Below, piece by piece: positions 45,051 to 53,658 of a stretch of DNA of 64,000 bases. The stretch is from Massilia eburnea (GTDB taxonomy: Bacteria > Pseudomonadota > Gammaproteobacteria > Burkholderiales > Burkholderiaceae_D). A program made the position numbers and the translations under genes. Each line of letters starts with the position of its first letter. Within the stretch, counting starts at the first letter, position 1. The notes below the pieces were generated by a model. The model saw only the letters and a program-made list of their open reading frames with translations. It ran no database searches and was not told the origin of the DNA. Where the stretch lies: NCBI RefSeq assembly GCF_009720745.1, contig NZ_WNKX01000011.1, positions 62,001 to 126,000 of the forward strand, given 5' to 3'.

Positions 45051-45931
45051 GCAGTTATCTGGAAGCCACTGCACGCGAGCGCCTGGCGCTGTTTGATAGC
45101 TTCGAGGAATTCATCGGGCCGGCCCAGCGCGTGGTCAGCCCGCACTTGGGGCAGCTCAACGCACCGGTGTCCTTCGACGATGGCGTAGTGGTGGGCCGCG
45201 CCAGGCTTGATGGGCTGACCGTGTTCGCCGCTGCGCAGGAAGGCGGTTTCATGGGCGGCGCCGTGGGTGAAGTGCACGGCGCAAAACTGGTCGGCCTGTT
45301 GCGCCGCGCCGTCCTTGAGCGCCCTGCCGCCGTGCTGCTCTTGCTGGAAACCGGCGGCGTGCGCCTGCATGAAGCCAACGCCGGCCTGATCGCAGTATCG
45401 GAAGTGATGCGCGCGGTGCTTGACGTGCGCGCGGCCGGCATTCCAGTCGTGATCCTGATTGGCGGCTCGAACGGCGCGTTCGGCGGCATGGGTATCGTGG
45501 CACGCTGCGCAAATACGCTGGTGATTTCCGAAGAGGGACGTCTGGCGATGTCCGGACCGGAGGTGATAGAAACCGCCAACGGCGTCGAGGAATTCGATTC
45601 ACGCGACCGCGCCCTGGTGTGGCGCACCACCGGCGGCAAGCACCGCTACCTGATGGGCGACGTGCAGCGCATCGTGGAAGACAGCATTCCCGCCTTCCGC
45701 CAGGCGGCGCTGGACGCCATCGGAGAGGCCCGCGGCGGAACCGTGGAGCTCACGCTGGCCGGCCTGGAGGCGGAACAGGCCATGCTGGAGCAGCGCATCG
45801 AGCGTTTTGGCAAGCTGCGCGACCCCGCCGATATCTGGGGCGCAATCGGAATCTCTACACCGCAGGATATTCCCATGCTCGATATCGATTCATTTACCGC
45901 CGCGGCCGCGCCGCACCGTCTGGGAGCATGA
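45047..45931 (+). CDS. mdcD: Malonate decarboxylase subunit beta (carboxyltransferase-like)
   Basis: A 294-residue crotonase/carboxyltransferase-fold subunit that, with MdcE, decarboxylates malonyl-S-carrier to acetyl-S-carrier. The ATG at 45047 overlaps mdcC; the in-frame start at 44687 is inside mdcA and is rejected. QEGGFMGGAVGEVHGAKLVG and LIGGSNGAFGGMGIVARCAN are typical oxyanion and CoA-binding regions. It overlaps mdcE by 4 bp. Confidence 0.95.
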   Translation: MSSYLEATARERLALFDSFEEFIGPAQRVVSPHLGQLNAPVSFDDGVVVGRARLDGLTVFAAAQEGGFMGGAVGEVHGAKLVGLLRRAVLERPAAVLLLLETGGVRLHEANAGLIAVSEVMRAVLDVRAAGIPVVILIGGSNGAFGGMGIVARCANTLVISEEGRLAMSGPEVIETANGVEEFDSRDRALVWRTTGGKHRYLMGDVQRIVEDSIPAFRQAALDAIGEARGGTVELTLAGLEAEQAMLEQRIERFGKLRDPADIWGAIGISTPQDIPMLDIDSFTAAAAPHRLGA

Positions 45932-46650
45932 GCATGGATTGGAAAGTATTGGCCGATGCCCTCTTCCCCGGCGGGCACGATATCGTCGAACGCGAACAAT
46001 TCCTGAACGGCAGCGCGCGCGTGGACGGCGAAGCTGTCAGCGTGATCGGCACCACCGGCCACGCGCCGATCGGCGTGGAGATCGCACTGGCGCAGGCCAA
46101 AGCCGTGCTGGCAACGGTGCGCAACCATCCCGGCCGCGCCATTGTGCTGCTGGTGGACACGCAGGGCCAGCGCCTGCGCCACCGCGACGAAATGTTGGGC
46201 ATCAACAGCTATATGGCCCACCTGGGCAAGTGCATCGACCTGGCGCGCCACAAAGGCCACCGCATCATCGGGCTGGTGTACGACCAGGCCCTGTCCGGCG
46301 GGTTCATCACCAGCGGGCTGATGGCCGATGCCTGCTACGCGCTGCCCGACGCCACGATCCGCGTCATGGGCTTGCCGGCCATGGCCCGCATCACCAAGGT
46401 GCCCGAAGAAAAACTGGTGGAACTGGCGCGCAGCAATCCTGTTTTTGCACCGGGACCTGAGAATTACCTGCGCATGGGCGGCCTGCAGGCGATCTGGGAA
46501 GGCGACCTGGCCGTACACCTGGCGCATGCCATCGCCAATGCGCCACACGACGACCAACGCAGCGCGCTTGGCTTGCTGCGCGGCGGTCGCAAGGCGGCCC
46601 AGCCAGTCATCGAAGCGATCATCGGCGGCGGCAATGTACGCTCGGCATGA
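45928..46650 (+). CDS. mdcE: Malonate decarboxylase subunit gamma (codecarboxylase)
   Basis: A 240-residue subunit forming the decarboxylase heterodimer with MdcD. The ATG at 45928 overlaps the mdcD stop; another ATG follows two codons later. The segments GTTGHAPIGVEIALAQAKAV and IGLVYDQALSGGFITSGLMA are conserved in MdcE. It overlaps mdcG by 17 bp. Confidence 0.94.
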   Translation: MSMDWKVLADALFPGGHDIVEREQFLNGSARVDGEAVSVIGTTGHAPIGVEIALAQAKAVLATVRNHPGRAIVLLVDTQGQRLRHRDEMLGINSYMAHLGKCIDLARHKGHRIIGLVYDQALSGGFITSGLMADACYALPDATIRVMGLPAMARITKVPEEKLVELARSNPVFAPGPENYLRMGGLQAIWEGDLAVHLAHAIANAPHDDQRSALGLLRGGRKAAQPVIEAIIGGGNVRSA

Positions 46651-47332
46651 CCTGGTGTGGCTGACTGACGAAGGCTGGCAGCATGCGCTGTCCGCCGCCT
46701 TGCCAGGCACGCCGGCACATACCGTGATCGCACGCTGGGCCTGTGCGCGCTGGCCCCTGGTCGTGCGCCGCCGCGACACCGCCGGGCAGCCCAATGCGGA
46801 CATCTGCGCCGAAGCTGGTGCAGGTGCCGAGGTAATCTGCCTCGGCCTTTCCGCTCCGCCGGACCCTGACAGCGGCGCGAAGCTGCGCCTTCCGCTAGCC
46901 ATCCCCGCGCGGCATATTGCCCGCCATAGCGCTCCCCTGCAGCTTGACGCCGTCGCACACGCCATTCCGGCAGCCTGGCAGCTTCCCTTTGCCCGCCTGA
47001 GCGATGCGAGCGCCGGCATGGACCTGCGCGTGTTCGGCTCACTGGCCCTGCAGGCGCTGACAGGCCAGCCCTACTTGCGCGAGAGTTCCGATATCGACCT
47101 CCTGTTCCGTCCCCGCAGCACCAGCGAGCTCGATGCCGGCACCCTGCTGCTCGCCAGCTTCCTCGGCGAACTGCCACTGGACGGCGAAATCGTCTTTCCC
47201 AGCGGGCAGGCCGTGGCGTGGAAAGAATGGTTCACGGCTCGCGCCCATACCGAACGGGTCCTGATCAAATCGAAGGCCAGCGTCAAGCTCGCGCCGCGTG
47301 CCGAGTTGCGCGCAGAACTGGAGACCGCATGA
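46634..47332 (+). CDS. mdcG: Phosphoribosyl-dephospho-CoA transferase (malonate decarboxylase holo-ACP synthase)
   Basis: A 232-residue nucleotidyltransferase that attaches the triphosphoribosyl-dephospho-CoA made by MdcB to MdcC. The start ATG at 46634 lies within the mdcE end. The opening ARHDLVWL and the nucleotidyltransferase motif YLRESSDIDLLFRP, with its paired aspartates, are characteristic. The middle region (ICAEAGAGAEVICLGLSAPP) looks divergent compared with the ends. It overlaps mdcB by 4 bp. Confidence 0.9.
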   Translation: MYARHDLVWLTDEGWQHALSAALPGTPAHTVIARWACARWPLVVRRRDTAGQPNADICAEAGAGAEVICLGLSAPPDPDSGAKLRLPLAIPARHIARHSAPLQLDAVAHAIPAAWQLPFARLSDASAGMDLRVFGSLALQALTGQPYLRESSDIDLLFRPRSTSELDAGTLLLASFLGELPLDGEIVFPSGQAVAWKEWFTARAHTERVLIKSKASVKLAPRAELRAELETA

Positions 47333-48276
47333 CTGTCCTTGCCACCCGCACCGATTGCGACGCCAGGAGGCCTCGTCCGGCCGGTACGGCTGCCGCCAGC
47401 GCTGCCGGCACCGGCTCCGGCACTGTGCCGCGCCATCATCACGCGCACGAACTATCCCGCGAGGTCGCCCTGCGCGCCGTGCGCAGCCTGTACCACGAAC
47501 TGGCGCTCTACCCCAAGCCCGGCCTGGTCTCCTTCGTCGACAACGGCAGCCACACCGATATGAACGCCGCCACGTTCATGCGCAGCCTGTTCGCGCTGCG
47601 CCATTATTTCGCCCGCATCTGCAAGGCAGGCTACGACGGCGCACCTTTCGCGGTACTGAAAAACCTGGGCGTCGCAGCGGAACAGCGCATGATGGCCGCA
47701 ACAAAAGGCATCAACACCCACCGCGGCGCCATCTTCGCCCTGGGCCTGCTGTGCGCCGCCGTGGGCCGCGTGCGCGCCCTGCAAATGACGCTGACGCCAG
47801 CCGCCCTGCGTACAGCCCTCCTCCTGCACTGGGGCGAAGAACTGGCCGCACACACACATGCCACCGGCGACTCGCACGGTCTGCAAGCCGCTGCGCAGCA
47901 TGCCGCCAGCGGCGCACGCGAAGAAGGCGCCCTCGGCCTGCCGTCGGTATTCGACGTCGGCCTGCCCGCCCTGCAAGCAGCACTGGCACGCGGCGCGCCC
48001 ATGCTGCACGCCCGCGTCGACGCGATCTTCGCCCTGATGGCGCACATCAGCGACACCAATGTCTACCACCGTGGCGGCGCAGACGGCGCAGACACGGTAC
48101 GCAGACACGCAAGCCGATTCATGGAGCAAGGCGGCACGGCGAACGCGCAATGGAAAGTGCTCGCACTCGCATCTCACCAGCGCTTCACGGCGTTGAGGCT
48201 TTCGCCAGGCGGCGCCGCCGACCTTCTTGCAGCCACCTGCCTGGTACATAGCCTGACCACGATGCCGCCACCATGA
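47329..48276 (+). CDS. mdcB: Triphosphoribosyl-dephospho-CoA synthase
   Basis: A 315-residue enzyme of the CitG/MdcB family that makes the cofactor precursor from dephospho-CoA and ATP. ELALYPKPGLVSFVDNGSHT, TKGINTHRGAIFALGLLCAA and ISDTNVYHRGG are the conserved family segments. The first 45 residues are a low-complexity Ala/Gly/Arg/His extension without family features, so the true start may be further in. It overlaps mdcH by 4 bp. Confidence 0.93.
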   Translation: MTVLATRTDCDARRPRPAGTAAASAAGTGSGTVPRHHHAHELSREVALRAVRSLYHELALYPKPGLVSFVDNGSHTDMNAATFMRSLFALRHYFARICKAGYDGAPFAVLKNLGVAAEQRMMAATKGINTHRGAIFALGLLCAAVGRVRALQMTLTPAALRTALLLHWGEELAAHTHATGDSHGLQAAAQHAASGAREEGALGLPSVFDVGLPALQAALARGAPMLHARVDAIFALMAHISDTNVYHRGGADGADTVRRHASRFMEQGGTANAQWKVLALASHQRFTALRLSPGGAADLLAATCLVHSLTTMPPP

Positions 48277-49166
48277 GTAGCCGTCTGCTGATCCTGTGCC
48301 CCGGCCAGGGCGGCCAGCACACCGCCATGTACGACCTCGCCCGCGGCGACCCGCACGGCGCCGCACTGCTGGCGCGGCTGGCGCCTGACTTGCCCGACTT
48401 GTCAGACCCGGCCAGCCTGTTCGCAAACCGAAGCGCGCAACCAGCCATCGTCGCCGCCGGCCTCGCCATGTGGGAGGCGCTGCGCCGCGACAGTCCGCCA
48501 CCCGCACTGGTAGCCGGCTACAGCGTCGGCGAACTGACGGCGTACGGCGTGGCAGGCGCCCTGAGCGCCGAGCGCACTGCAAAGCTGGCCGGACAGCGCG
48601 CCGAATTGATGGACGCTTGCGTCGCGCCGTGCACCCCGCAAGCCATGCTCGCGATCAGCGGCCGGCGTATCGCCACATTGCGCGCCCTGCTGGCGGCAAA
48701 GGGCTTCCATATCGCGATTGAGACCGGTGAAGACAGTTGCATTGCCGGCGGCCCGGCAGCGAATGCCGCCGCCATTTCGCTCCTCGGCGCACGCATTACG
48801 TCCCTGCCTGTTGCTGTCGCATCGCATACGCCCTACCTTCGGGCTGCGGTCGCGCCATTTGCCCGCCTGCTCGGGCAGGAAAAGTTCGGAACCATGCAGG
48901 CTCCAGTCCTGGCAGGCATCGACGCCAGTGCAGTTCGCGAACAGGATGCCGCCATCGACTGCCTGTCGCGCCAGCTGGCCGAAGCGATTTTGTGGAGCGA
49001 TTGCATGGATGCCTGCGCCGAGCGGGGAATCACCGCGGCGCTGGAACTGGGTCCGGGCAGCGCATTGTCCAAAATGCTGTCCGCGCGCCATCCGGACATC
49101 GATTGCCGTTCGGTGGCCGACTTCCGTTCCCTTGACGGGGTGCGCCGCTGGCTGGAGCGTGTTTAA
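48273..49166 (+). CDS. mdcH: Malonate decarboxylase malonyl transferase (epsilon subunit)
   Basis: A 297-residue acyltransferase of the FabD fold that transfers malonyl from malonyl-CoA to the carrier for initial priming. The nucleophile serine is in VAGYSVGELTAYGVAG, the opening LCPGQGGQH carries the family GQG motif, and VASHTPYLRAA contains the catalytic histidine. It closes the operon and overlaps the convergent trxC by 4 bp. Confidence 0.94.
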   Translation: MSSRLLILCPGQGGQHTAMYDLARGDPHGAALLARLAPDLPDLSDPASLFANRSAQPAIVAAGLAMWEALRRDSPPPALVAGYSVGELTAYGVAGALSAERTAKLAGQRAELMDACVAPCTPQAMLAISGRRIATLRALLAAKGFHIAIETGEDSCIAGGPAANAAAISLLGARITSLPVAVASHTPYLRAAVAPFARLLGQEKFGTMQAPVLAGIDASAVREQDAAIDCLSRQLAEAILWSDCMDACAERGITAALELGPGSALSKMLSARHPDIDCRSVADFRSLDGVRRWLERV

Positions 49167-49597
49167 CGCAGGTGCTGCTGCACCCAGGCGATGATGTTGT
49201 TGGTATCCATCGCTCCTGGCTGGCGCGCCAGTTCGCGGCCGCCTTTGAACACTGCCAGCGTTGGAATGCTGCGGATGGAAAAACGGCCGGCAAGCTGCTG
49301 CTCTGCCTCGGTATTGACCTTCACAACGCGGAAATATGGCTCGAGCTTGGCCGTCGCCTGCTCATAGAAAGGCGCCATTTGCCGGCACGGCCCGCACCAG
49401 GGCGCCCAGAAATCCACCAGCACAGGAATATCATTGCGCTCAACATGCTTGAGGAAGCGCTCCGTCGACAGGTCCACCGGATGGCCCGTGAACAGGGGCC
49501 GCTGGCATTTGCCACAAGTAGGCCCTTCCTCCAGGCGTACCGAAGGCACACGGTTGACCGCGTCGCAGTGGGGACAGACGATATGCAAGTTTTCCAT
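49163..49597 (-). CDS. trxC: Thioredoxin 2 (TrxC)
   Basis: A 144-residue thioredoxin. An N-terminal zinc domain with two CxxC pairs (CPHC and CGKC) precedes a thioredoxin domain with active site WAPWCGPCRQM and cis-proline region SIRSIPTLAVF. It is a cytosolic disulfide reductase linked to oxidative stress in other bacteria. It is divergent from the hydrolase gene and convergent with mdcH. Confidence 0.96.
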   Translation of the reverse strand: MENLHIVCPHCDAVNRVPSVRLEEGPTCGKCQRPLFTGHPVDLSTERFLKHVERNDIPVLVDFWAPWCGPCRQMAPFYEQATAKLEPYFRVVKVNTEAEQQLAGRFSIRSIPTLAVFKGGRELARQPGAMDTNNIIAWVQQHLR

Positions 49598-49658
49598 AGG
49601 TTCCAGTATAGCGCAGGCTTATAATCCCGAGGGCACGCTTCGCCAGCCAGGAGGCAAC

Positions 49659-50540
49659 ATGGAATACGTGAACACCGACCGCTTGCGCATTGCCTTCCGC
49701 CAGTACGGGGACATGCAGGGAGAGCCCATCTTCCTCCTGCACGGCTGGCCTGATGATATGCACACCTGGGACGGCGTGCTGCCCGCGCTGGCCGGCGCCG
49801 GTTACCGGGTGATCGTGCCCAGCCTGCGCGGCTTCGGCGAAACCCGCTTCCTCGATCCATCCACGCCGCGCAGCGGCCAGTTATCCGCCCTCGCCCAGGA
49901 TCTGCTGGACCTGGCGAGTGCACTGGACATCGAGCGCTTCAACGTAGTTGGCCACGACTGGGGCGCACGCGCCGCCTACAACGCGGCCTTGCTGGCGCCC
50001 AAACGCGTGATGCGCTGCATGGCGCTTTCGGTCGGCTGGGGCACCAATGACCCGAACCAGGCCTTGAGCCTGCACCAGGCGCGCAACTACTGGTACCAGT
50101 GGTATATGTCGACCGACCGCGGCGCAGAAGCCTTGCGCAAGGAGCGGCGCGATTTCGCGCTGCTGCTCTGGCGCACCTGGTCGCCATCCTGGCATTTCGG
50201 CGAAGGCATCTTCCACGACACCATGCACGCCTGGGACAACCCTGACTGGGTGGAAGTCACAGTGCACTCCTACCGCCACCGCTGGGGCCTGGCCTTCCCC
50301 GATCCTTTCTACGCCGCACAGGAAGAACGGCTGCGGCGCGAATCGGTCATCAGCGTGCCGACACTCACACTGCACGGCACGGAAGACGGCGCCAACAGCC
50401 CACAGACTTCCGAGCATAAGGAACACCTGTTCAGCGGCCCGTATCACCGCGCGCTGCTGGCCGGCGTGGGCCATTTCCCGCAGCGCGAGAATCCCAGCGC
50501 AGTGGCTGACGCCCTACTTGCCTGGCTCCAGCGCGGATAA
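49659..50540 (+). CDS. Alpha/beta hydrolase, epoxide hydrolase/dehalogenase-like
   Basis: A 293-residue hydrolase. AGGAGG precedes the ATG at 49659; the in-frame ATG at 49434 is inside trxC and is rejected. The motif FLLHGWPDDMHTW (oxyanion hole), nucleophile Asp100 in VVGHDWGARAA and His in VGHFPQRENP place it with aspartate-nucleophile enzymes such as epoxide hydrolases and haloalkane dehalogenases. The acid residue may be in HGTEDGANS. Its 3' end overlaps tupA by 27 bp. Confidence 0.87.
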   Translation: MEYVNTDRLRIAFRQYGDMQGEPIFLLHGWPDDMHTWDGVLPALAGAGYRVIVPSLRGFGETRFLDPSTPRSGQLSALAQDLLDLASALDIERFNVVGHDWGARAAYNAALLAPKRVMRCMALSVGWGTNDPNQALSLHQARNYWYQWYMSTDRGAEALRKERRDFALLLWRTWSPSWHFGEGIFHDTMHAWDNPDWVEVTVHSYRHRWGLAFPDPFYAAQEERLRRESVISVPTLTLHGTEDGANSPQTSEHKEHLFSGPYHRALLAGVGHFPQRENPSAVADALLAWLQRG

Positions 50541-51344
50541 ATCAGTCTTCGCGGAGGGGAAGAACAGCTGCTGGCCCGCAGGGCGGAATTGTGCGATCTT
50601 CGCCTGTCCCTCCGGCGACGTCATCCACTCGATCAGCTGGCGCGCGCCCTTGTAATTGACGCCAGGATGTTTGGCCGGGTTGGTGGCGATGATGCCGTAA
50701 GGGTTGAACATGCGTGGATCGCCTTCGACCATCAGCGCCAGGCCGGTCTTGGCCTGGTAGACGCCGTAAGTCGCGCGATCGGTCAGCGTGTAGCCGCCGA
50801 TTTCGCCCGCCATATTCAGCACTTCTCCCATGCCCAGGCCTGCCGAAACGTATTGCGCGCCAGGCGGCTGCGTGCCAACCTGCTTCCAGTAAGCCTTCTC
50901 CATGATATCGGTGCCGGAATTGTCGCCGCGCGAGATGAATTTCGCCGGCCCGGCTGCCAGCTTGCGGAACGCCGCCAGCACGTCCTTGCCGCCTTTGATG
51001 CCGGAAGGGTCGGCGGCCGGGCCGACTACGATGAAGTCGTTGTACATTACGTCGCGCCGGTCGACGCCCCAGCCTTCGGCCACGAATTTGTCTTCCGCAG
51101 GGCGCGCATGCACGAGGGTCACGTCCACGTCGCCGTTTTTCGATAATTCCAGCGCCTTGCCGGTGCCGACCGAGATTACGTGCACCTTGCTGTTGGTCCT
51201 GGCTTCGAAGGCGGGCAGCAGGTAGGCCAGCAAGCCCGAGTTCTCGGTACTGGTCGTTGTCGACAAGCGTATGACCTGCTGGGCGCTGGCGCCCTGTGCA
51301 ACGAGCAAGGCAGCGGCAAAGGTCAGCAAAAGCCGGCGTTTCAT
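50514..51344 (-). CDS. tupA: Tungstate ABC transporter substrate-binding protein
   Basis: A 276-residue periplasmic protein with a signal peptide (RRLLLTFAAALLVAQGASA). The segment LSTTTSTENSGLLAYLLPAF carries the TTTSTxNSGL motif of TupA oxyanion-binding proteins, and FISRGDNSGTDIMEKAYW the second binding loop. TupA proteins bind tungstate with very high affinity. It is the last gene of the minus-strand formate dehydrogenase-tungstate operon. Confidence 0.93.
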   Translation of the reverse strand: MKRRLLLTFAAALLVAQGASAQQVIRLSTTTSTENSGLLAYLLPAFEARTNSKVHVISVGTGKALELSKNGDVDVTLVHARPAEDKFVAEGWGVDRRDVMYNDFIVVGPAADPSGIKGGKDVLAAFRKLAAGPAKFISRGDNSGTDIMEKAYWKQVGTQPPGAQYVSAGLGMGEVLNMAGEIGGYTLTDRATYGVYQAKTGLALMVEGDPRMFNPYGIIATNPAKHPGVNYKGARQLIEWMTSPEGQAKIAQFRPAGQQLFFPSAKTDLSALEPGK

Positions 51345-51995
51345 TTACTTCTCCTCAAGGTGGCCGTCGCGCAGCTTCAGGCGCCGCACATCGGGCAGAT
51401 TGATCAGGTCACGGTCGTGGCAGGCCATGACAACGGTGCTGCCGGCCTCGGTCAGCGATGGAATCAAGGCCAATACTTGCTCACGCGCCTCGCCATCCAG
51501 GCTGGCAGTCGGTTCATCCAATAGCAGCAGGCGCGGATGCAGGACCTTGGCGCGCGCCAGCGCCACGCGCTGCTTTTCCCCGCCCGATAGCGTAGCGGGC
51601 CGGCTGCCTCGCAGATGCTGCACACCGGCCCAATGCATGGCTTGCTCGACCAATTGTGCCGCTTCGGCACGCGCCATGCCGCGCGCATGCAGGCCATAGC
51701 CGATATTGCCGGCCACGCTGGTCGAAAACATCACCGGGTGCTGGTGCACGTAGACGATATCTCGGCGCAAAGCTGCCGGGTAAGGTGCCAGCGTCACCGG
51801 CACGCCCGCGAAGTGGACGCCTTCCGCTTCGGCCGGCGCCAGGCCGGCCAGCACGCGCAGCAAGGTGCTTTTACCGGCGCCGTTCATCCCCGTCAACACG
51901 TAGGCCCGTGCTGCTTCCAGCTGGAAGTCCCGCAGGTCGAACAGCAGGTTTTCCCCGTAACGCTTGGTGAGGCGGGCGATCGATAGCATCGGCAT
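51345..51995 (-). CDS. tupC: Tungstate ABC transporter ATPase
   Basis: A 216-residue ABC ATPase. Walker A GMNGAGKST, signature LSGGEKQRVALARA and Walker B LLLLDEPTASLDG are intact. It overlaps tupB by one base (TGATG), and tupA starts directly after it. The family is related to phosphate and sulfate importers; tungstate is inferred from TupA. Confidence 0.92.
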   Translation of the reverse strand: MPMLSIARLTKRYGENLLFDLRDFQLEAARAYVLTGMNGAGKSTLLRVLAGLAPAEAEGVHFAGVPVTLAPYPAALRRDIVYVHQHPVMFSTSVAGNIGYGLHARGMARAEAAQLVEQAMHWAGVQHLRGSRPATLSGGEKQRVALARAKVLHPRLLLLDEPTASLDGEAREQVLALIPSLTEAGSTVVMACHDRDLINLPDVRRLKLRDGHLEEK

Positions 51996-52702
51996 CAGCC
52001 CCGGCCCCTGGCTGCATGGGCATCACCCTGCAGCACCATCAAGGCGCCGTTCATTGCCAGCGCAATGGTGACCAGCACCACACCCAGCGCGATACCCTGT
52101 GCAAATTCTCCTTTGCTGGTTTCCAGCGCAATGGCAGTGGTGATGGTCCGCGTTTCGCCAGCGATATTCCCGCCGACCATCATGGCGCAGCCCACCTCCG
52201 AGATCACCCGCCCGAAACCGCTGATGATGGCGGCCATCACGCCGAAACGCACCTCGTACAGCAATGTCGCCATCACGCGCCAAGGCGAAGCGCCGTGCGC
52301 GATCGCTGTTTCCGCAAAGCGCGGGTCGGCCGCCTGTACTGCCGCCAGTGTAAATGCCAGCAGGACCGGCAGCGCAATCAGCACCTGTCCCGCCACAATG
52401 CCCGGCTGCGAAAACAGCCACTGCAAACCGCCCATCGGCCCATGGCGCGAAAGCACCATGTAAAGCAAGAGGCCAATCAGCACCGTCGGCAGAGAAAGTG
52501 CCGCCTGCACCAGCCAGATCACCACGCGCCGCCCGCGGAACTGCGACATCGCAATTGCATAGCCCCCGGCCACCGCAAACGGCGTCGCCACCAGCAGGCC
52601 GACGACGCTGGTACTCAGCGAAATCCAGACAATCCGCCACAACACCGGATCGCCCTCGAACAGCAGCTTGAACGCCCCCCGCACAGCATCCCACGCCCCC
52701 AT
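51995..52702 (-). CDS. tupB: Tungstate ABC transporter permease
   Basis: A 235-residue inner-membrane permease with about five to six hydrophobic segments. The ATG at 52702 has AGGAGG just upstream (an adjacent TTG is also in frame). The EAA loop is around ETAIAHGASPWRVMATLLYE and the GGNIAGETRTITTAIALET segment is typical of TupB. Its start overlaps the fdhD stop by one base, tying tungstate uptake to the formate dehydrogenase operon. Confidence 0.92.
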   Translation of the reverse strand: MGAWDAVRGAFKLLFEGDPVLWRIVWISLSTSVVGLLVATPFAVAGGYAIAMSQFRGRRVVIWLVQAALSLPTVLIGLLLYMVLSRHGPMGGLQWLFSQPGIVAGQVLIALPVLLAFTLAAVQAADPRFAETAIAHGASPWRVMATLLYEVRFGVMAAIISGFGRVISEVGCAMMVGGNIAGETRTITTAIALETSKGEFAQGIALGVVLVTIALAMNGALMVLQGDAHAARGRG

Positions 52703-53658
52703 CAACCCTCCTTGTCCAGCCCGTGTCCCACCATGGGGTCACACCCGAAATGGGACACGGGCTCGGCGGTGAGCACCGCCGAGCTCGTGTCCCGATTCGG
52801 GTGTGACCCCATGGTGGAACACGAACTCGGCAGTAGGCCGGCGAGCTCGGGTTCGGGGACCAGGCGCTCGGGTGAGGTCAGGAGCAGGAAGTGGCGGCCG
52901 GTGCAGCGCGCGAGGAGCGTCATGCCAAGCCGGCTGGCGACGCTGTGGCCCATCTGCGTGGTGCCGGAGCGCGAGAGCAGGAAGGGAATCGACATCTGCG
53001 CGCCTTTGATCACCATTTCGGAGGTCAGGCGCCCGGTGGTGTAGAACACTTTGTCGTCGCCGGACATGTTATCCAGCCACATTTTCCCGGCGATGGAGTC
53101 GACCGCATTGTGGCGCCCGACGTCTTCCACAAAGTACAGCAGCTCGCCGTCTTGCGTGAACAGGGCGCAGCCGTGGACGGAGCCGGCCTGTTTGTAGATT
53201 GATTGCTGCGTGCGGATGGTTTCTACAATACGGTACACGCCGGACTGCTTCAGCCGCGCGTCGGGCGGGAGCACGATGTCGTCTACTTCTTCCATCAAGT
53301 CGCCGAACACGGATCCCTGGCCGCAGCCGGTTGTGACCACCTTGCGTGCGGTGCGTGCTTCGATGTCGGCCACGCCGCCGCGGGTCTTCACGGCTGCTGC
53401 GCCAACCGACCAGTCGACGTGGATCGATTCCACATCTTCCACCGAGCGCACCAGGCGCTGGTTGCGCAGGTAGCCGAGCACCAGGGCCTCGGGCGCGCCG
53501 CCCAGCGTCATCAAGGTCACCAGCTCCCGCTTGTCCACATACACCGTCAGCGCTCGCTCGGCCGGGATGTGGATCAGCGAGCGGCGGCCTTTCTCGTCGA
53601 TGGCTTCAACTTCCTGCGTGAGCGGCACGCTGGCCTGGGTCATCTCCGGTAGTCTCAT
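52702..53658 (-). CDS. fdhD: Formate dehydrogenase sulfurtransferase FdhD with repeat-encoded C-terminus
   Basis: A 318-residue protein. FdhD passes sulfur to the molybdenum or tungsten cofactor of formate dehydrogenase; the persulfide-forming cysteine is Cys112 in VVTTGCGQGSVF. The family core ends near TSPERL (residue 266). Residues from about 279 to the stop are encoded by the family B palindrome at 52721 and read SCSTMGSHPNRDTSSAV and onward, with no family resemblance. The repeat therefore appears to have inserted at the 3' end without breaking the frame. The ATG overlaps the fdsA stop by 4 bp. Confidence 0.92.
   Translation of the reverse strand: MRLPEMTQASVPLTQEVEAIDEKGRRSLIHIPAERALTVYVDKRELVTLMTLGGAPEALVLGYLRNQRLVRSVEDVESIHVDWSVGAAAVKTRGGVADIEARTARKVVTTGCGQGSVFGDLMEEVDDIVLPPDARLKQSGVYRIVETIRTQQSIYKQAGSVHGCALFTQDGELLYFVEDVGRHNAVDSIAGKMWLDNMSGDDKVFYTTGRLTSEMVIKGAQMSIPFLLSRSGTTQMGHSVASRLGMTLLARCTGRHFLLLTSPERLVPEPELAGLLPSSCSTMGSHPNRDTSSAVLTAEPVSHFGCDPMVGHGLDKEG
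52721..52823. repeat. Long palindromic repeat, family B copy 2, inside fdhD
   Basis: Arms of about 50 bp sharing GGGGTCACACCCGAAATGGG and CCATGGGGTC meet at a GGCGGT-GAG-CACCGCC centre. The arms and CCGTGTCCC end match the copy at 32316. The element is translated as the fdhD tail and ends 18 bp before the tupB start. An additional half-symmetric stretch (GAACTCGG and CTCGGGTTC) continues to about 52856. Confidence 0.82.
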
